Positions 14,168 to 21,211 of a stretch of 34,168 nucleotides of DNA are shown here, piece after piece. The notes beneath the pieces were generated by a model. That model did not search any database and was not told the DNA's origin. It worked only from the letters and a program-made list of their open reading frames with translations. The translations under genes and the position numbers were made by a program. This DNA is from Methanolinea sp. UBA275 (GTDB lineage: Archaea > Halobacteriota > Methanomicrobia > Methanomicrobiales > Methanospirillaceae), in the NCBI GenBank assembly GCA_002506105.1, contig DAWU01000055.1:1-34168 (forward strand). Reading direction: 5' to 3'. Every line of letters begins with the position of its first letter. Position 1 is the first letter of the stretch.

Positions 14168-16353
14168 TGCCTTCCCGGGACACACGCCAGTCCACACTTG
14201 ATGGTGTCTTCGTCGCCTCTATGCCTGCTGTGAGAACCACTGACGGGCATATCCTTGAATGGGATCGCCAGAGAATTGTACGCCAGATCGTCGAGGAGAC
14301 AAAACTCGTGTCCACGTTCTATGGATACGAGAGTGCGACGGAAGAGACTGCCCAGGAAATCGGAAAACTTGTGGAGCAGAGGATCAAGTCCATGGAGCTC
14401 CGCACCCTGAGCGGACCGCTCATCCGCGAGATCGTCAATATCACCCTCATGGAGCATGGCCTCGTACAATACAGGAATGTATGTACCAGGGTCGGAACCC
14501 CGGTCTATGATGCACACCTGATCGATGTCGGCAGGGGCTTCGAGGCGAAGGATAATGCAAACCTCCAGGAGAATGCCGAGACCTCGCATAAAAAGAAAGC
14601 CGATAAGATCAGCAAGGAGCAGTATCTCCTGCAACTCCCGCCACACCTTGCGGATCACCATCTCTCAGGAGATATCCATATCCATGACCTGGAATACTTT
14701 GGGACAAGGCCATTTTGCCAGGACTGGGATCTCCGCTACTTCTTCTACTATGGCTTAATGCCCGATGGCAACGGGACAAAGGCATCGGTTGCAGGACCCG
14801 CGAAGCGTGCAGAGGTGGCGGTCCTCCACGCGGTTAAAGCCCTTGGAAGCGCCCAGACAAACTTCGCCGGAGGTCAGGGATATTACAATTTCCTCACGTT
14901 CCTCGCACCGTACTTTGAAGGAATGGAGTATGGCGAGATCAAGCAACTGATGCAGATGTTTGTCTATGAGATGACCCAGATGATGGTTGCCCGGGGAGGT
15001 CAGCTGGTATTTTCATCGGTCCAGCTCAGCCCGGGTGTCCCATCGCTCTGGAAAGACAAACCCTGCGTGTTCAGGGGAAGAGTGTGGGACGGGAGCAATG
15101 GAACCAGGAGCCGTACGTACGGGGAATTTGAACGGGAGGTGAGACTCCTCTTCAAGGCACTCATGGAGGTTATGCTCGAAGGAGATTCATGGGGAAAACC
15201 ATTCAGCTTCCCGAAACCGGAAATCAGCATCGAACCCGAGTTTCTGAAAGAGGATAAGGCCTTCAACGAAGCACACAGCGATCTCCCGACATACCAGGAT
15301 CTTTACCTCCTGACGTTTGAACTGGCATCAAAATTCGGGACTCCCTATTATGATAACCAGATTCCTCCCTATCGGGGGGCTGGAAAAGGCATTTCGTGTT
15401 ACCAGTGCTGCGCCTACCAGTTCTCGGCGGTAGCCGATAAGGATTCAGAGTTCGATCAGAAACTGATTTTTAAAGATGGAAAACACTTCTCCATGGGCTC
15501 ATGGCAGGTGGTCTCATTGAACTGCCCGAGGGCCGCATACCGCGCTGAGGGCGACAACGAGCGGCTTTTTGCCGAACTCCGTGCGCTCATGGACCTGTGC
15601 GTGGAGGTCTTTCATATCAAGAGGCGGTGGCTTGAGGCAATACGCTCGCAGGGAAGGATGCCGTTTGCCATGCAGCGCCCCAAAGATCCCATTACCGGTG
15701 AACGGGGGGCAGTTGCCGTCGATCTCGAAGGGCTCGTGTACACAATAGGGGTGGTTGGCGTCAACGAGATGGTGCAGCACCATGTCGGTTCACAGCTCCA
15801 CGAGTCCAGGGATGCGTTCAAGCTTGCAGTGCTTGCAATGACCCAGATGGAGATCTATGCACACGAGCTTTCCAAGAGGCATAATATGACGATAGCCCTT
15901 GCCAGGACCCCTGCAGAGACAACAGGGCAGCGTTTTGCCGTTGCCGATCTCCTCAACAAGGAATACCGCGAGGGAGCGGGAAAAGTGATCAAGGGAGACC
16001 TCGAGAAAGCCCTCCCAAGGCTAGGCACAACCCGGGACCTTCCAATCTATTACACAAACGGAACCCATGTTGCACCAGGTGCCAGTGTGACAATGGCAGA
16101 ACGCATGTCTATCGAGCATGTCTTTTTCCCCATTGTCGACGGGGGAAACATTTTCCATATATGGCTTGGGGAATCTCGACCCGACCCGAGAGGCTTGATG
16201 GAAATGGCCATGAACCTCTGCAGGACGACACAGATTGGGTATTTCGCCTTCACCCGGGATCTCACCGTGTCTCTCCACCAGTTCCGTGAATTCCGCGTGG
16301 ACAAGAACCGCATATCGGAATGGGTGCTGGCAGGTCCGGGTATCCAGGCATAA
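14167..16353 (+). CDS. nrdD: Anaerobic (class III) ribonucleoside-triphosphate reductase, lacking the usual C-terminus
   Basis: 728 aa. An N-terminal ATP-cone (about 21-112) for allosteric control is followed by the barrel domain, with conserved stretches such as RPFCQDWDLRYFFYYGL (Cys184) and GISCYQCCAYQFS (Cys411, 414, 415), which should supply the catalytic cysteines. GNIFHIWLGE and TQIGYFAFTRDLTV (about 685-701) mark the end of the barrel. In typical NrdD a Cys4 zinc site and an R-V-x-G-Y glycyl-radical motif follow; here the protein ends 27 residues later without cysteines or that motif, and the other plus-strand frames before the next terminator do not supply them. The enzyme makes dNTPs anaerobically. 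The activase gene nrdG is not in the window. Whether this is a natural subfamily or a truncation is open. Confidence 0.92.
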   Translation: MPSRDTRQSTLDGVFVASMPAVRTTDGHILEWDRQRIVRQIVEETKLVSTFYGYESATEETAQEIGKLVEQRIKSMELRTLSGPLIREIVNITLMEHGLVQYRNVCTRVGTPVYDAHLIDVGRGFEAKDNANLQENAETSHKKKADKISKEQYLLQLPPHLADHHLSGDIHIHDLEYFGTRPFCQDWDLRYFFYYGLMPDGNGTKASVAGPAKRAEVAVLHAVKALGSAQTNFAGGQGYYNFLTFLAPYFEGMEYGEIKQLMQMFVYEMTQMMVARGGQLVFSSVQLSPGVPSLWKDKPCVFRGRVWDGSNGTRSRTYGEFEREVRLLFKALMEVMLEGDSWGKPFSFPKPEISIEPEFLKEDKAFNEAHSDLPTYQDLYLLTFELASKFGTPYYDNQIPPYRGAGKGISCYQCCAYQFSAVADKDSEFDQKLIFKDGKHFSMGSWQVVSLNCPRAAYRAEGDNERLFAELRALMDLCVEVFHIKRRWLEAIRSQGRMPFAMQRPKDPITGERGAVAVDLEGLVYTIGVVGVNEMVQHHVGSQLHESRDAFKLAVLAMTQMEIYAHELSKRHNMTIALARTPAETTGQRFAVADLLNKEYREGAGKVIKGDLEKALPRLGTTRDLPIYYTNGTHVAPGASVTMAERMSIEHVFFPIVDGGNIFHIWLGESRPDPRGLMEMAMNLCRTTQIGYFAFTRDLTVSLHQFREFRVDKNRISEWVLAGPGIQA

Positions 16354-16473
16354 AATTCATGAGAGGGGTAAGAATCCCTGATATTTCCCTCTCTCCAGCC
16401 TGGAACAGACACAATTTTAAAAAGATCATAAAAAAATCTTCATGATTCGAATAAAAAACATATGCACAAGGAA

Positions 16474-16507
16474 TGAAAATGGATTAGCCATTTTCACATA
16501 AAAAAAG
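16474..16507. terminator. Hairpin plus A/T run between nrdD and the hsp20-like gene
   Basis: A perfect 9-bp inverted repeat, TGAAAATGG (16474-16482) / CCATTTTCA (16488-16496), with a 5-nt loop is followed by a run of seven A (16501-16507, oligo-T on the minus strand). It lies between two convergent genes and probably stops one or both transcripts. The remainder of 16354-16533 is AT-rich with no gene. Confidence 0.6.
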
Positions 16508-16533
16508 GGAAATCACCTATTGTCTGTCTCTTT

Positions 16534-16974
16534 TCATTCCTGGTTGCCGGCATTCGCCGTTGCAAGAGGTTTCTTCTTCAAAATAATATCGATCATGCCG
16601 TGGCGGACCTGGTAATAACTGTGGATCACATCGACTCTGCAGGGCAGGGGAACCTGAGTGCGCTTCTCATTCACGATTATATGCAGTGAATCGGGGGTAA
16701 TATCCGCATATGGCGCCGAATTCATCTGAACAGGAAGCCTGGCAGTCACAAAGAGCCTGTCGGGCCCCTCGATTACCTCGTAACTGATCTCCTCCTCGCT
16801 CTCGTCCTTTTTGATGATGAATTGTGGCAGGTTGGCTCCATTCCCGCTGATAATAGTGCACCCTATGATATGTGTTACCTCCTCCTGCGGGAGGTTCTTT
16901 AAAAGATCCTCGACCACACGGGAAAGGTTCCTGATAAATTCATCGTAGGGGTTGTCGTTACTGGGCATGGGCAT
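16534..16974 (-). CDS. Small heat-shock (Hsp20/alpha-crystallin-like) protein
   Basis: About 146 aa. Residues about 60-140 have the alpha-crystallin-like pattern: YEVIEGPDRLFVTARLP, a central sheet, LPCRVD, then an NG-like turn (RHGMIDIILKKK) matching the A-x-x-x-n-G-v-L strand of the family. The N-terminal part (NPYDEFIRNLSRVVEDLLKN) is an amphipathic helix. The open frame extends upstream to 17202, but that part is an out-of-frame shadow of the regulator gene; the sensible starts are ATG 16974 or 16968, inside the regulator's last codons (overlap 11-17 bp). Position in a regulator-chaperone operon supports a stress-chaperone role. The alpha-crystallin match is diverged, so the family call is less sure than for the Hsp20 at 27005. 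Confidence 0.8.
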   Translation of the reverse strand: MPMPSNDNPYDEFIRNLSRVVEDLLKNLPQEEVTHIIGCTIISGNGANLPQFIIKKDESEEEISYEVIEGPDRLFVTARLPVQMNSAPYADITPDSLHIIVNEKRTQVPLPCRVDVIHSYYQVRHGMIDIILKKKPLATANAGNQE

Positions 16975-17575
16975 CACAGATTCGGAAGGTTTCTCCCTCC
17001 CTCTCAATGATATGTTTTTTCTGCAGCTTCTCAAGACTATCGGATACGGCATCCCTTGGAGCCTCGACGAGTTCCGAGAGCTCCTGGATATTGAGGTTGC
17101 AGTGGGCAAGGCTGATGAGGAGATCGATCTGGGTCTCGTTCTCAAGAACATCCTGGCCGAATGAGATGATCTCCTTGATCTGCTGGTCGATATCCTTCTC
17201 AAGGTTCTTCAGGCTGTCGGCGAGTTCTTCCCGCGTTTCAATCATCTTCTGGAGTCGCACAAGTGAAGAACGCAGCCTGTGGGAGTTATCCCTGATTGCC
17301 ATGGTGACCTCTTCCTGCCGAAGGAGTCTGACCATCACGTCGATGTCATTGGCTAGGTAATAGTATTTTCTCCGGCGATCATCCAGGCGGAAGGAGAGGA
17401 TCTCTTCCCGCTCCATCAACTGTAGGTGCTCAATCACTGCTTTTGGAGAGAGCACCAGGCGGTCGGATATCTCTGTGACAAAACAGGGTTTCTGCCTCAG
17501 GAGTTCGATAATGCGGCGCCTGTTTCGGTTTCCAAGGATATCAAGGATTCTTGAGACCTCGACCTGATCCAGCAT
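16958..17575 (-). CDS. ArsR-type regulator with two winged-helix domains, probable heat-shock repressor
   Basis: 205 aa. Residues 1-85 are an ArsR-like winged helix: ILDILGNRNRRRIIELLRQ, then a recognition-helix region SPKAVIEHLQLMEREEIL and a wing ending in RRRKYYYL. Residues about 95-145 are charged, heptad-like and probably a dimerising coiled coil. Residues about 155-200 look like a second winged helix (LNIQELSELVEAPRDAVSDS). The gene lies directly upstream of, and overlaps, an hsp20-like gene, the arrangement known for HSR1 of Archaeoglobus fulgidus, so an autoregulated heat-shock repressor is likely (inference). Its own promoter has a TATA box at 17610-17600 and an operator-like motif between TATA and start; the transcript is probably leaderless. 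Confidence 0.85.
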   Translation of the reverse strand: MLDQVEVSRILDILGNRNRRRIIELLRQKPCFVTEISDRLVLSPKAVIEHLQLMEREEILSFRLDDRRRKYYYLANDIDVMVRLLRQEEVTMAIRDNSHRLRSSLVRLQKMIETREELADSLKNLEKDIDQQIKEIISFGQDVLENETQIDLLISLAHCNLNIQELSELVEAPRDAVSDSLEKLQKKHIIEREGETFRICDAHAQ

Positions 17576-17577
17576 TG

Positions 17578-17610
17578 ATTACTTTATGTTAGTATCCACT
17601 ATATAAAAAA
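17578..17610 (-). promoter_or_regulatory. TATA box and operator-like motif of the arsR-hsp20 operon
   Basis: Reading the minus strand, a TTTTTTATATA box (17610-17600) is followed after 7 nt by CTAAC-ATAAA-GTAAT (17592-17578). Transcription should start near 17577, next to ATG 17575. The motif resembles the CTAAC-N5-GTTAG site reported for A. fulgidus HSR1 (left half exact, right half three of five). A bound repressor here would cover the initiation site. Confidence 0.5.
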
Positions 17611-17675
17611 CTGGTGCATCGCCCGCATTAATGGAGTGAAATATTATTTGATTCCCTTCAGGGCAAATGCACACA

Positions 17676-17695
17676 CTTTTAAGAAATATTAAAAG
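17676..17695. terminator. AT-rich inverted repeat downstream of guaB
   Basis: Arms CTTTTAA (17676-17682) and TTAAAAG (17689-17695) surround a 6-nt spacer, 35 bp after the guaB stop in the direction of guaB transcription. It offers T-rich stretches on the minus strand and is a plausible termination region between guaB and the regulator gene; the rest of 17611-17729 holds nothing recognised. Confidence 0.35.
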
Positions 17696-17729
17696 GGTGT
17701 TGATTTCCGGTTGAAAAGGTTTGAGGAGC

Positions 17730-19202
17730 TCAATCTGAAAGCCGGTAGTTGGGCGCTTCGTCAGTGATCATGATATTGTGCGGATGGCTCTCGGTATGCC
17801 CTGCGGTGGTGATCCGGACAAACCTTGTCTTTGTGTGCATCTCCTCAACAGTCCTGGAACCTGTGTATCCCATCGCAGATTTGAGCCCTCCCACCAGCTG
17901 GTAGACCACATCGGAAACCGTACCGACATACGGGGTTACCCCCTCAACCCCCTCGGGGACGAACTTGGTCTTTCCAATTTCTTTCTTCTGGAAATACCGA
18001 TCGCTCGAGACACCACCGCTCATTACCCCAAGGGATCCCATGCCGCGGTACTGCTTGTACCGCCGCCCTTTCATGGTGATGACTCTTCCGGGGGATTCAT
18101 CAGTCCCTGCAAAAAGGCTTCCGATCATCACGCTGTCCGCACCGGCGGCGATTGCCTTGGCAACGTCACCACTGAAACGTATGCCGCCGTCGGAAATTAC
18201 AGGAATTCCCGTATCGGCGGTCACATCGGCGACATTGGCAATTGCGGTTATCTGGGGAATGCCTACACCGGCGACAATACGTGTCGTGCAGATAGAGCCC
18301 GGACCAATTCCCACTTTGAGCGCATCGACAGTATCTATTAGATCTGCTGCGGCCTCAGAGGTAGCAATATTGCCTGCCACGATGTCTGCCTTCACGCTGC
18401 CCTTGATGTCCTTGATGGACTTTACTACCTTGAGGTTGTGGCTGTGGGCACAGTCAACGACCAGCGCGTCGACACCGCACTCGTCAAGGAGGTTGGCACG
18501 GTTGACATCAAATGGTCCAACTGCGGCAGCAACCCGCAGTCTCTTCCTGCCATCGCGTGTGGCATTCGGATACTGACGTTTCTCGAGAATATCCTGCATG
18601 GTGATGATACCGATCAGGTGCCCCGTGCTGTCGACAATGGGGAGACGCTCCACTTTGCTGGTATACATGATCTCGAGCGCCTGCTCCATGGAGATGTTCT
18701 CGCCGGCAGTGATGGGCTGCCTCGTCATGATGGTCTGGACGTGTTCGGAACCCCGGCGGCTCGCAATCGCCCTGACATCCCTCCTGCTGATGATCCCCAC
18801 GATCTTTCCTTCATCGATTACAGGTACCCCTCCAATGCCCTGCTCCACCATGACGCGTTCAACTTCAGCCACACTCGTTGAGGGGCTTACCGTCACAACC
18901 TTTCTCTCGATCAGTTCCTCCGCCCGCTTGACCCGGCGTACCTCTTCAACCTCCTGTTCGGGAGACATGTTCCGGTGGATGACTCCGATTCCACCTTCCC
19001 TGGCAAGTGCGATCGCCATAGAAGACTCGGTGACCGTGTCCATGGCCGCTCCCACGAGCGGAATATTCAAAGGAATGTTCCTTGAGAACCTGCTGTGGAT
19101 ATCAGCTTCATTCGGCTCAATGAGCGAGGGGGCGGGGACAAGGAGGATATCATCGAATGTAAGGGCCAGGGGGGCTTCGAGTTTTTCCCTGAACATAGTC
19201 AT
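17730..19202 (-). CDS. guaB: Inosine-5'-monophosphate dehydrogenase
   Basis: 490 aa, full length. It oxidises IMP to XMP with NAD+, the committed step to guanine nucleotides. The N-terminus ALTFDDILLVPAPS is typical. Two CBS domains (about 101-207) interrupt the barrel as usual. The catalytic loop GIGPGSICTTR places the active-site Cys at residue 305, and the flap region RYFQ...VPEGVEG is present near the C-terminal end. The start overlaps the mfnB stop (ATGA), so translation is coupled to mfnB in one operon. Confidence 0.97.
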   Translation of the reverse strand: MTMFREKLEAPLALTFDDILLVPAPSLIEPNEADIHSRFSRNIPLNIPLVGAAMDTVTESSMAIALAREGGIGVIHRNMSPEQEVEEVRRVKRAEELIERKVVTVSPSTSVAEVERVMVEQGIGGVPVIDEGKIVGIISRRDVRAIASRRGSEHVQTIMTRQPITAGENISMEQALEIMYTSKVERLPIVDSTGHLIGIITMQDILEKRQYPNATRDGRKRLRVAAAVGPFDVNRANLLDECGVDALVVDCAHSHNLKVVKSIKDIKGSVKADIVAGNIATSEAAADLIDTVDALKVGIGPGSICTTRIVAGVGIPQITAIANVADVTADTGIPVISDGGIRFSGDVAKAIAAGADSVMIGSLFAGTDESPGRVITMKGRRYKQYRGMGSLGVMSGGVSSDRYFQKKEIGKTKFVPEGVEGVTPYVGTVSDVVYQLVGGLKSAMGYTGSRTVEEMHTKTRFVRITTAGHTESHPHNIMITDEAPNYRLSD

Positions 19203-19885
19203 TGCACCATCCTTACCAGACGGTCAACAAGGTGTTCCTGGATACCTTTAGTCCGGTCTCCCCCGCATACCATCCCGCGGACACCGATGATATCCGGATC
19301 GATCCTCTTCAGGATGGGTATATCTTCAAAACAGAGAGAACCTGCAAGAGCAGTCATCATGCCCCGGTCCCTGTTCATCGTGCAGAATTTTACAAGTTCC
19401 TCTTCACTCATGAATTCAAACGTACTGCGTCCGTCCTTCTTCCCCGTGTCAACCATGGCAACATCGGCACCCGCATCAGCAGCAATCGGCGACATGGTAA
19501 ATGGCGAAATGGTTCGGAGCCTTTTATAGTCGGAATAGCTCGCGATCACCACCTTCTTCTCCGGGTATTCGTCCTTGACTGCCCTGACAACAGCCTCGAT
19601 GAGGTCCTTTGCCTTGGAAGATCCATTGAACATCAATCCCACCTTGACAAAGTCTGCCCCTGCGCATGCAGCTCCATACGCTGCCATGGCCGCTCCACCG
19701 GGAAGAAATCGAAAATCCCCTATCGCAGCACTCACTGGCTTATCCGATAAATCCTTGATACTTCGCACAACCCAGGGAAAATTCGCACCAAGTGATCCCT
19801 CGGATGGCCTCTTTACATCCACGATATCAGCAGCAAGAGAACGCCGGGCCTCCTCTATGTCCCTCGGGCTGACTAATAATTGCAT
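19199..19885 (-). CDS. mfnB: (5-formylfuran-3-yl)methyl phosphate synthase, methanofuran biosynthesis
   Basis: 228 aa, the usual size. The enzyme condenses two molecules of glyceraldehyde-3-phosphate into the furan precursor of methanofuran, the C1 carrier of the first step of methanogenesis from CO2. Diagnostic segments are IVDVKRPSEGSLGAN with Lys25 and ADFVKVGL with Lys81, matching the two active-site lysines described for the Methanocaldococcus jannaschii enzyme, and VDTGKKDG. The gene starts at ATG 19885 and overlaps guaB by 4 bp. A palindrome abuts its start codon (19886-19901). Linking a methanogenic cofactor gene with guaB and, divergently, tmk suggests joint growth-rate control (inference). 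Confidence 0.96.
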   Translation of the reverse strand: MQLLVSPRDIEEARRSLAADIVDVKRPSEGSLGANFPWVVRSIKDLSDKPVSAAIGDFRFLPGGAAMAAYGAACAGADFVKVGLMFNGSSKAKDLIEAVVRAVKDEYPEKKVVIASYSDYKRLRTISPFTMSPIAADAGADVAMVDTGKKDGRSTFEFMSEEELVKFCTMNRDRGMMTALAGSLCFEDIPILKRIDPDIIGVRGMVCGGDRTKGIQEHLVDRLVRMVQ

Positions 19886-19901
19886 AGGATTTAATGATCC
19901 T
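19886..19901. promoter_or_regulatory. Palindrome in the mfnB / HisA-like divergent promoter
   Basis: AGGAT (19886-19890) and ATCCT (19897-19901) form a perfect inverted repeat around TTAATG. It sits in the 43-bp space between the divergent starts at 19885 (-) and 19929 (+). TATA-like elements here are weak (CTATTAG near 19910 on the minus strand; TTTAATGA on the plus strand). A dimeric regulator bound here could control both operons. Confidence 0.35.
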
Positions 19902-19928
19902 TCTTGCTAATAGTGATTGCGCTGCACC

Positions 19929-20600
19929 ATGGATTTGATTTTAGCCGTTGATTTGAATGGGGGAAAGGTGGTTCACGGTGTTTCTGGAAAGCGGAAGAAT
20001 TACCAGCCGCTCACATGGGGGCTCTCGCCCTCAACAGAACCCGGGGAATATGTGGAGGCACTCTCTCCCAGGTATCTCTATATCGCCGATCTGGATCGTA
20101 TATTGGGTGTCGGAGACCATACAGCGCAGGTCACTGCCTGCAGCGCTCTTGTGGATGCATGTTATGTCGACCGGGGATGCAGGAATCCCTCGGAATATCT
20201 CAATATCCCCGGGATTATTGATATCGCAGCAACGGAAACAACATATCATACCCTTCATGAATATCCGGGAGGGTACCTGAGCATTGACATGAAGGCTGAG
20301 CGGGTCCTCCCAACAGGGGAACACCCGGGGGATCTTCTCAAAAAAGCACGTGAATGGGACTTCTCGGGAGCAATCATACTCAACATCGGGGCAGTCGGTA
20401 CAGGAAAAGGCATCAATGAATCCCTACTTGCAGGGATGAAGGAACTGTTCGAAAAGCCTCTCCTGTACGGGGGTGGCGTGGCATCACCGGGAGATCTTGA
20501 CACGCTCGATGCCCTTGGATTCGATGGTGCAATCGTTGCAACCGCGGTTCACCATGGAAATATCCCCCTTGCAGATCTCAGGAGGGGCGTATGGTCCTGA
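19929..20600 (+). CDS. HisA/HisF-family (beta/alpha)8-barrel protein of unknown substrate
   Basis: 223 aa from ATG 19929; a TTG four codons upstream is less likely. The fold is HisA-like: the first-strand AVDLNGGKVVHG has Asp8 and the mid-barrel YLSIDMKAERV has Asp120, the positions of the two general acid/base aspartates of HisA. The ring of phosphate-binding loops is represented by NIGAVGTGKG and YGGGVASPGDL. The rest differs from true HisA and HisF, and no other his gene is present, so I do not call it a histidine enzyme. Such HisA/F-related proteins are known in methanogens without firm function. The location opposite mfnB and overlapping tmk by 10 bp hints at cofactor or nucleotide metabolism (inference). 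Confidence 0.88.
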   Translation: MDLILAVDLNGGKVVHGVSGKRKNYQPLTWGLSPSTEPGEYVEALSPRYLYIADLDRILGVGDHTAQVTACSALVDACYVDRGCRNPSEYLNIPGIIDIAATETTYHTLHEYPGGYLSIDMKAERVLPTGEHPGDLLKKAREWDFSGAIILNIGAVGTGKGINESLLAGMKELFEKPLLYGGGVASPGDLDTLDALGFDGAIVATAVHHGNIPLADLRRGVWS

Positions 20601-21211
20601 TCACGCTTGAGGGAATTGACGGTAGCGGAAAGAGCACCCTTTTTTCCTCACTGCAGCATTCCCTCTCCGATATTGGTGCCGTGTTCACCAGAGAACCTGG
20701 GGCTACCTGGATCGGGGATCAGGTGAGGCGGGCAATTGCAGAGGAAGTGGATCCGGTCACTGAAGCTCTTCTCTTTGCCGCGGACCATGCTGCCCACCTT
20801 GAATCCATCATCCGCCCGGCGATTGCCAGGGGAGTTCCGGTTATCTCTGACCGTTATACGGACAGCAGGTATGCTTACCAGTGGGCTACCCTTGAAGCGA
20901 TACTGCCGGACCCCCTCGCATGGCTCCGCAACGTGCACAACGGATGGACGATCCCGCCTGATCATACGCTTCTCATTGTGTTGCCTGTGGAGGTTGCTCT
21001 CGCCAGGAAGAAGGAATCGGGGAAAAAAGAGCATTTTGAAGAATCTTCGATACTCGAAAAAGTCCAGCAGCATTATCTCACCCTTGCAGCAGAGGAGCCC
21101 TCCCGGTTCCTTGTTGTTGACGGGGAACTCGAAAAGGAGGAACTCGCCTCCTTTGCGGAAAAGGCAATCAGGGAGTGGTGTGAATCGTCACGATCACTTC
21201 GTCGATGGTGA
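20591..21211 (+). CDS. tmk: Thymidylate kinase
   Basis: 206 aa. It phosphorylates dTMP to dTDP with ATP. The P-loop GIDGSGKST is at residues 8-16, TREPG is the DR/E-P-G substrate motif, DRYTDSRYAYQ contributes dTMP binding, and a lid-like Lys/Glu-rich segment lies around KKEHFEESS. The start has a strong Shine-Dalgarno sequence (GGAGGGG, 20581-20587) inside the upstream HisA-like gene, which it overlaps by 10 bp. The 3' end runs 44 bp into the convergent valS gene, so the last 14 codons are antisense to the valS C-terminus. Confidence 0.95.
   Translation: MVLITLEGIDGSGKSTLFSSLQHSLSDIGAVFTREPGATWIGDQVRRAIAEEVDPVTEALLFAADHAAHLESIIRPAIARGVPVISDRYTDSRYAYQWATLEAILPDPLAWLRNVHNGWTIPPDHTLLIVLPVEVALARKKESGKKEHFEESSILEKVQQHYLTLAAEEPSRFLVVDGELEKEELASFAEKAIREWCESSRSLRRW

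Noticed and set aside
16270..16380. Frameshift restoring a normal NrdD C-terminus
   Set aside because: I translated the other two plus frames; neither shows a CxxC pair or RVxGY motif, so a simple one-base error near the end does not explain the missing domain.
16975..17202. N-terminal extension of the hsp20-like gene up to 17202
   Set aside because: The Arg/Ser-rich extension is the out-of-frame reading of the overlapping regulator gene; the domain begins only after 16974.
18598..19251. 217-codon plus-strand open frame opposite guaB
   Set aside because: Met/Ser/Thr-rich shadow of a certain gene; no ribosome site.
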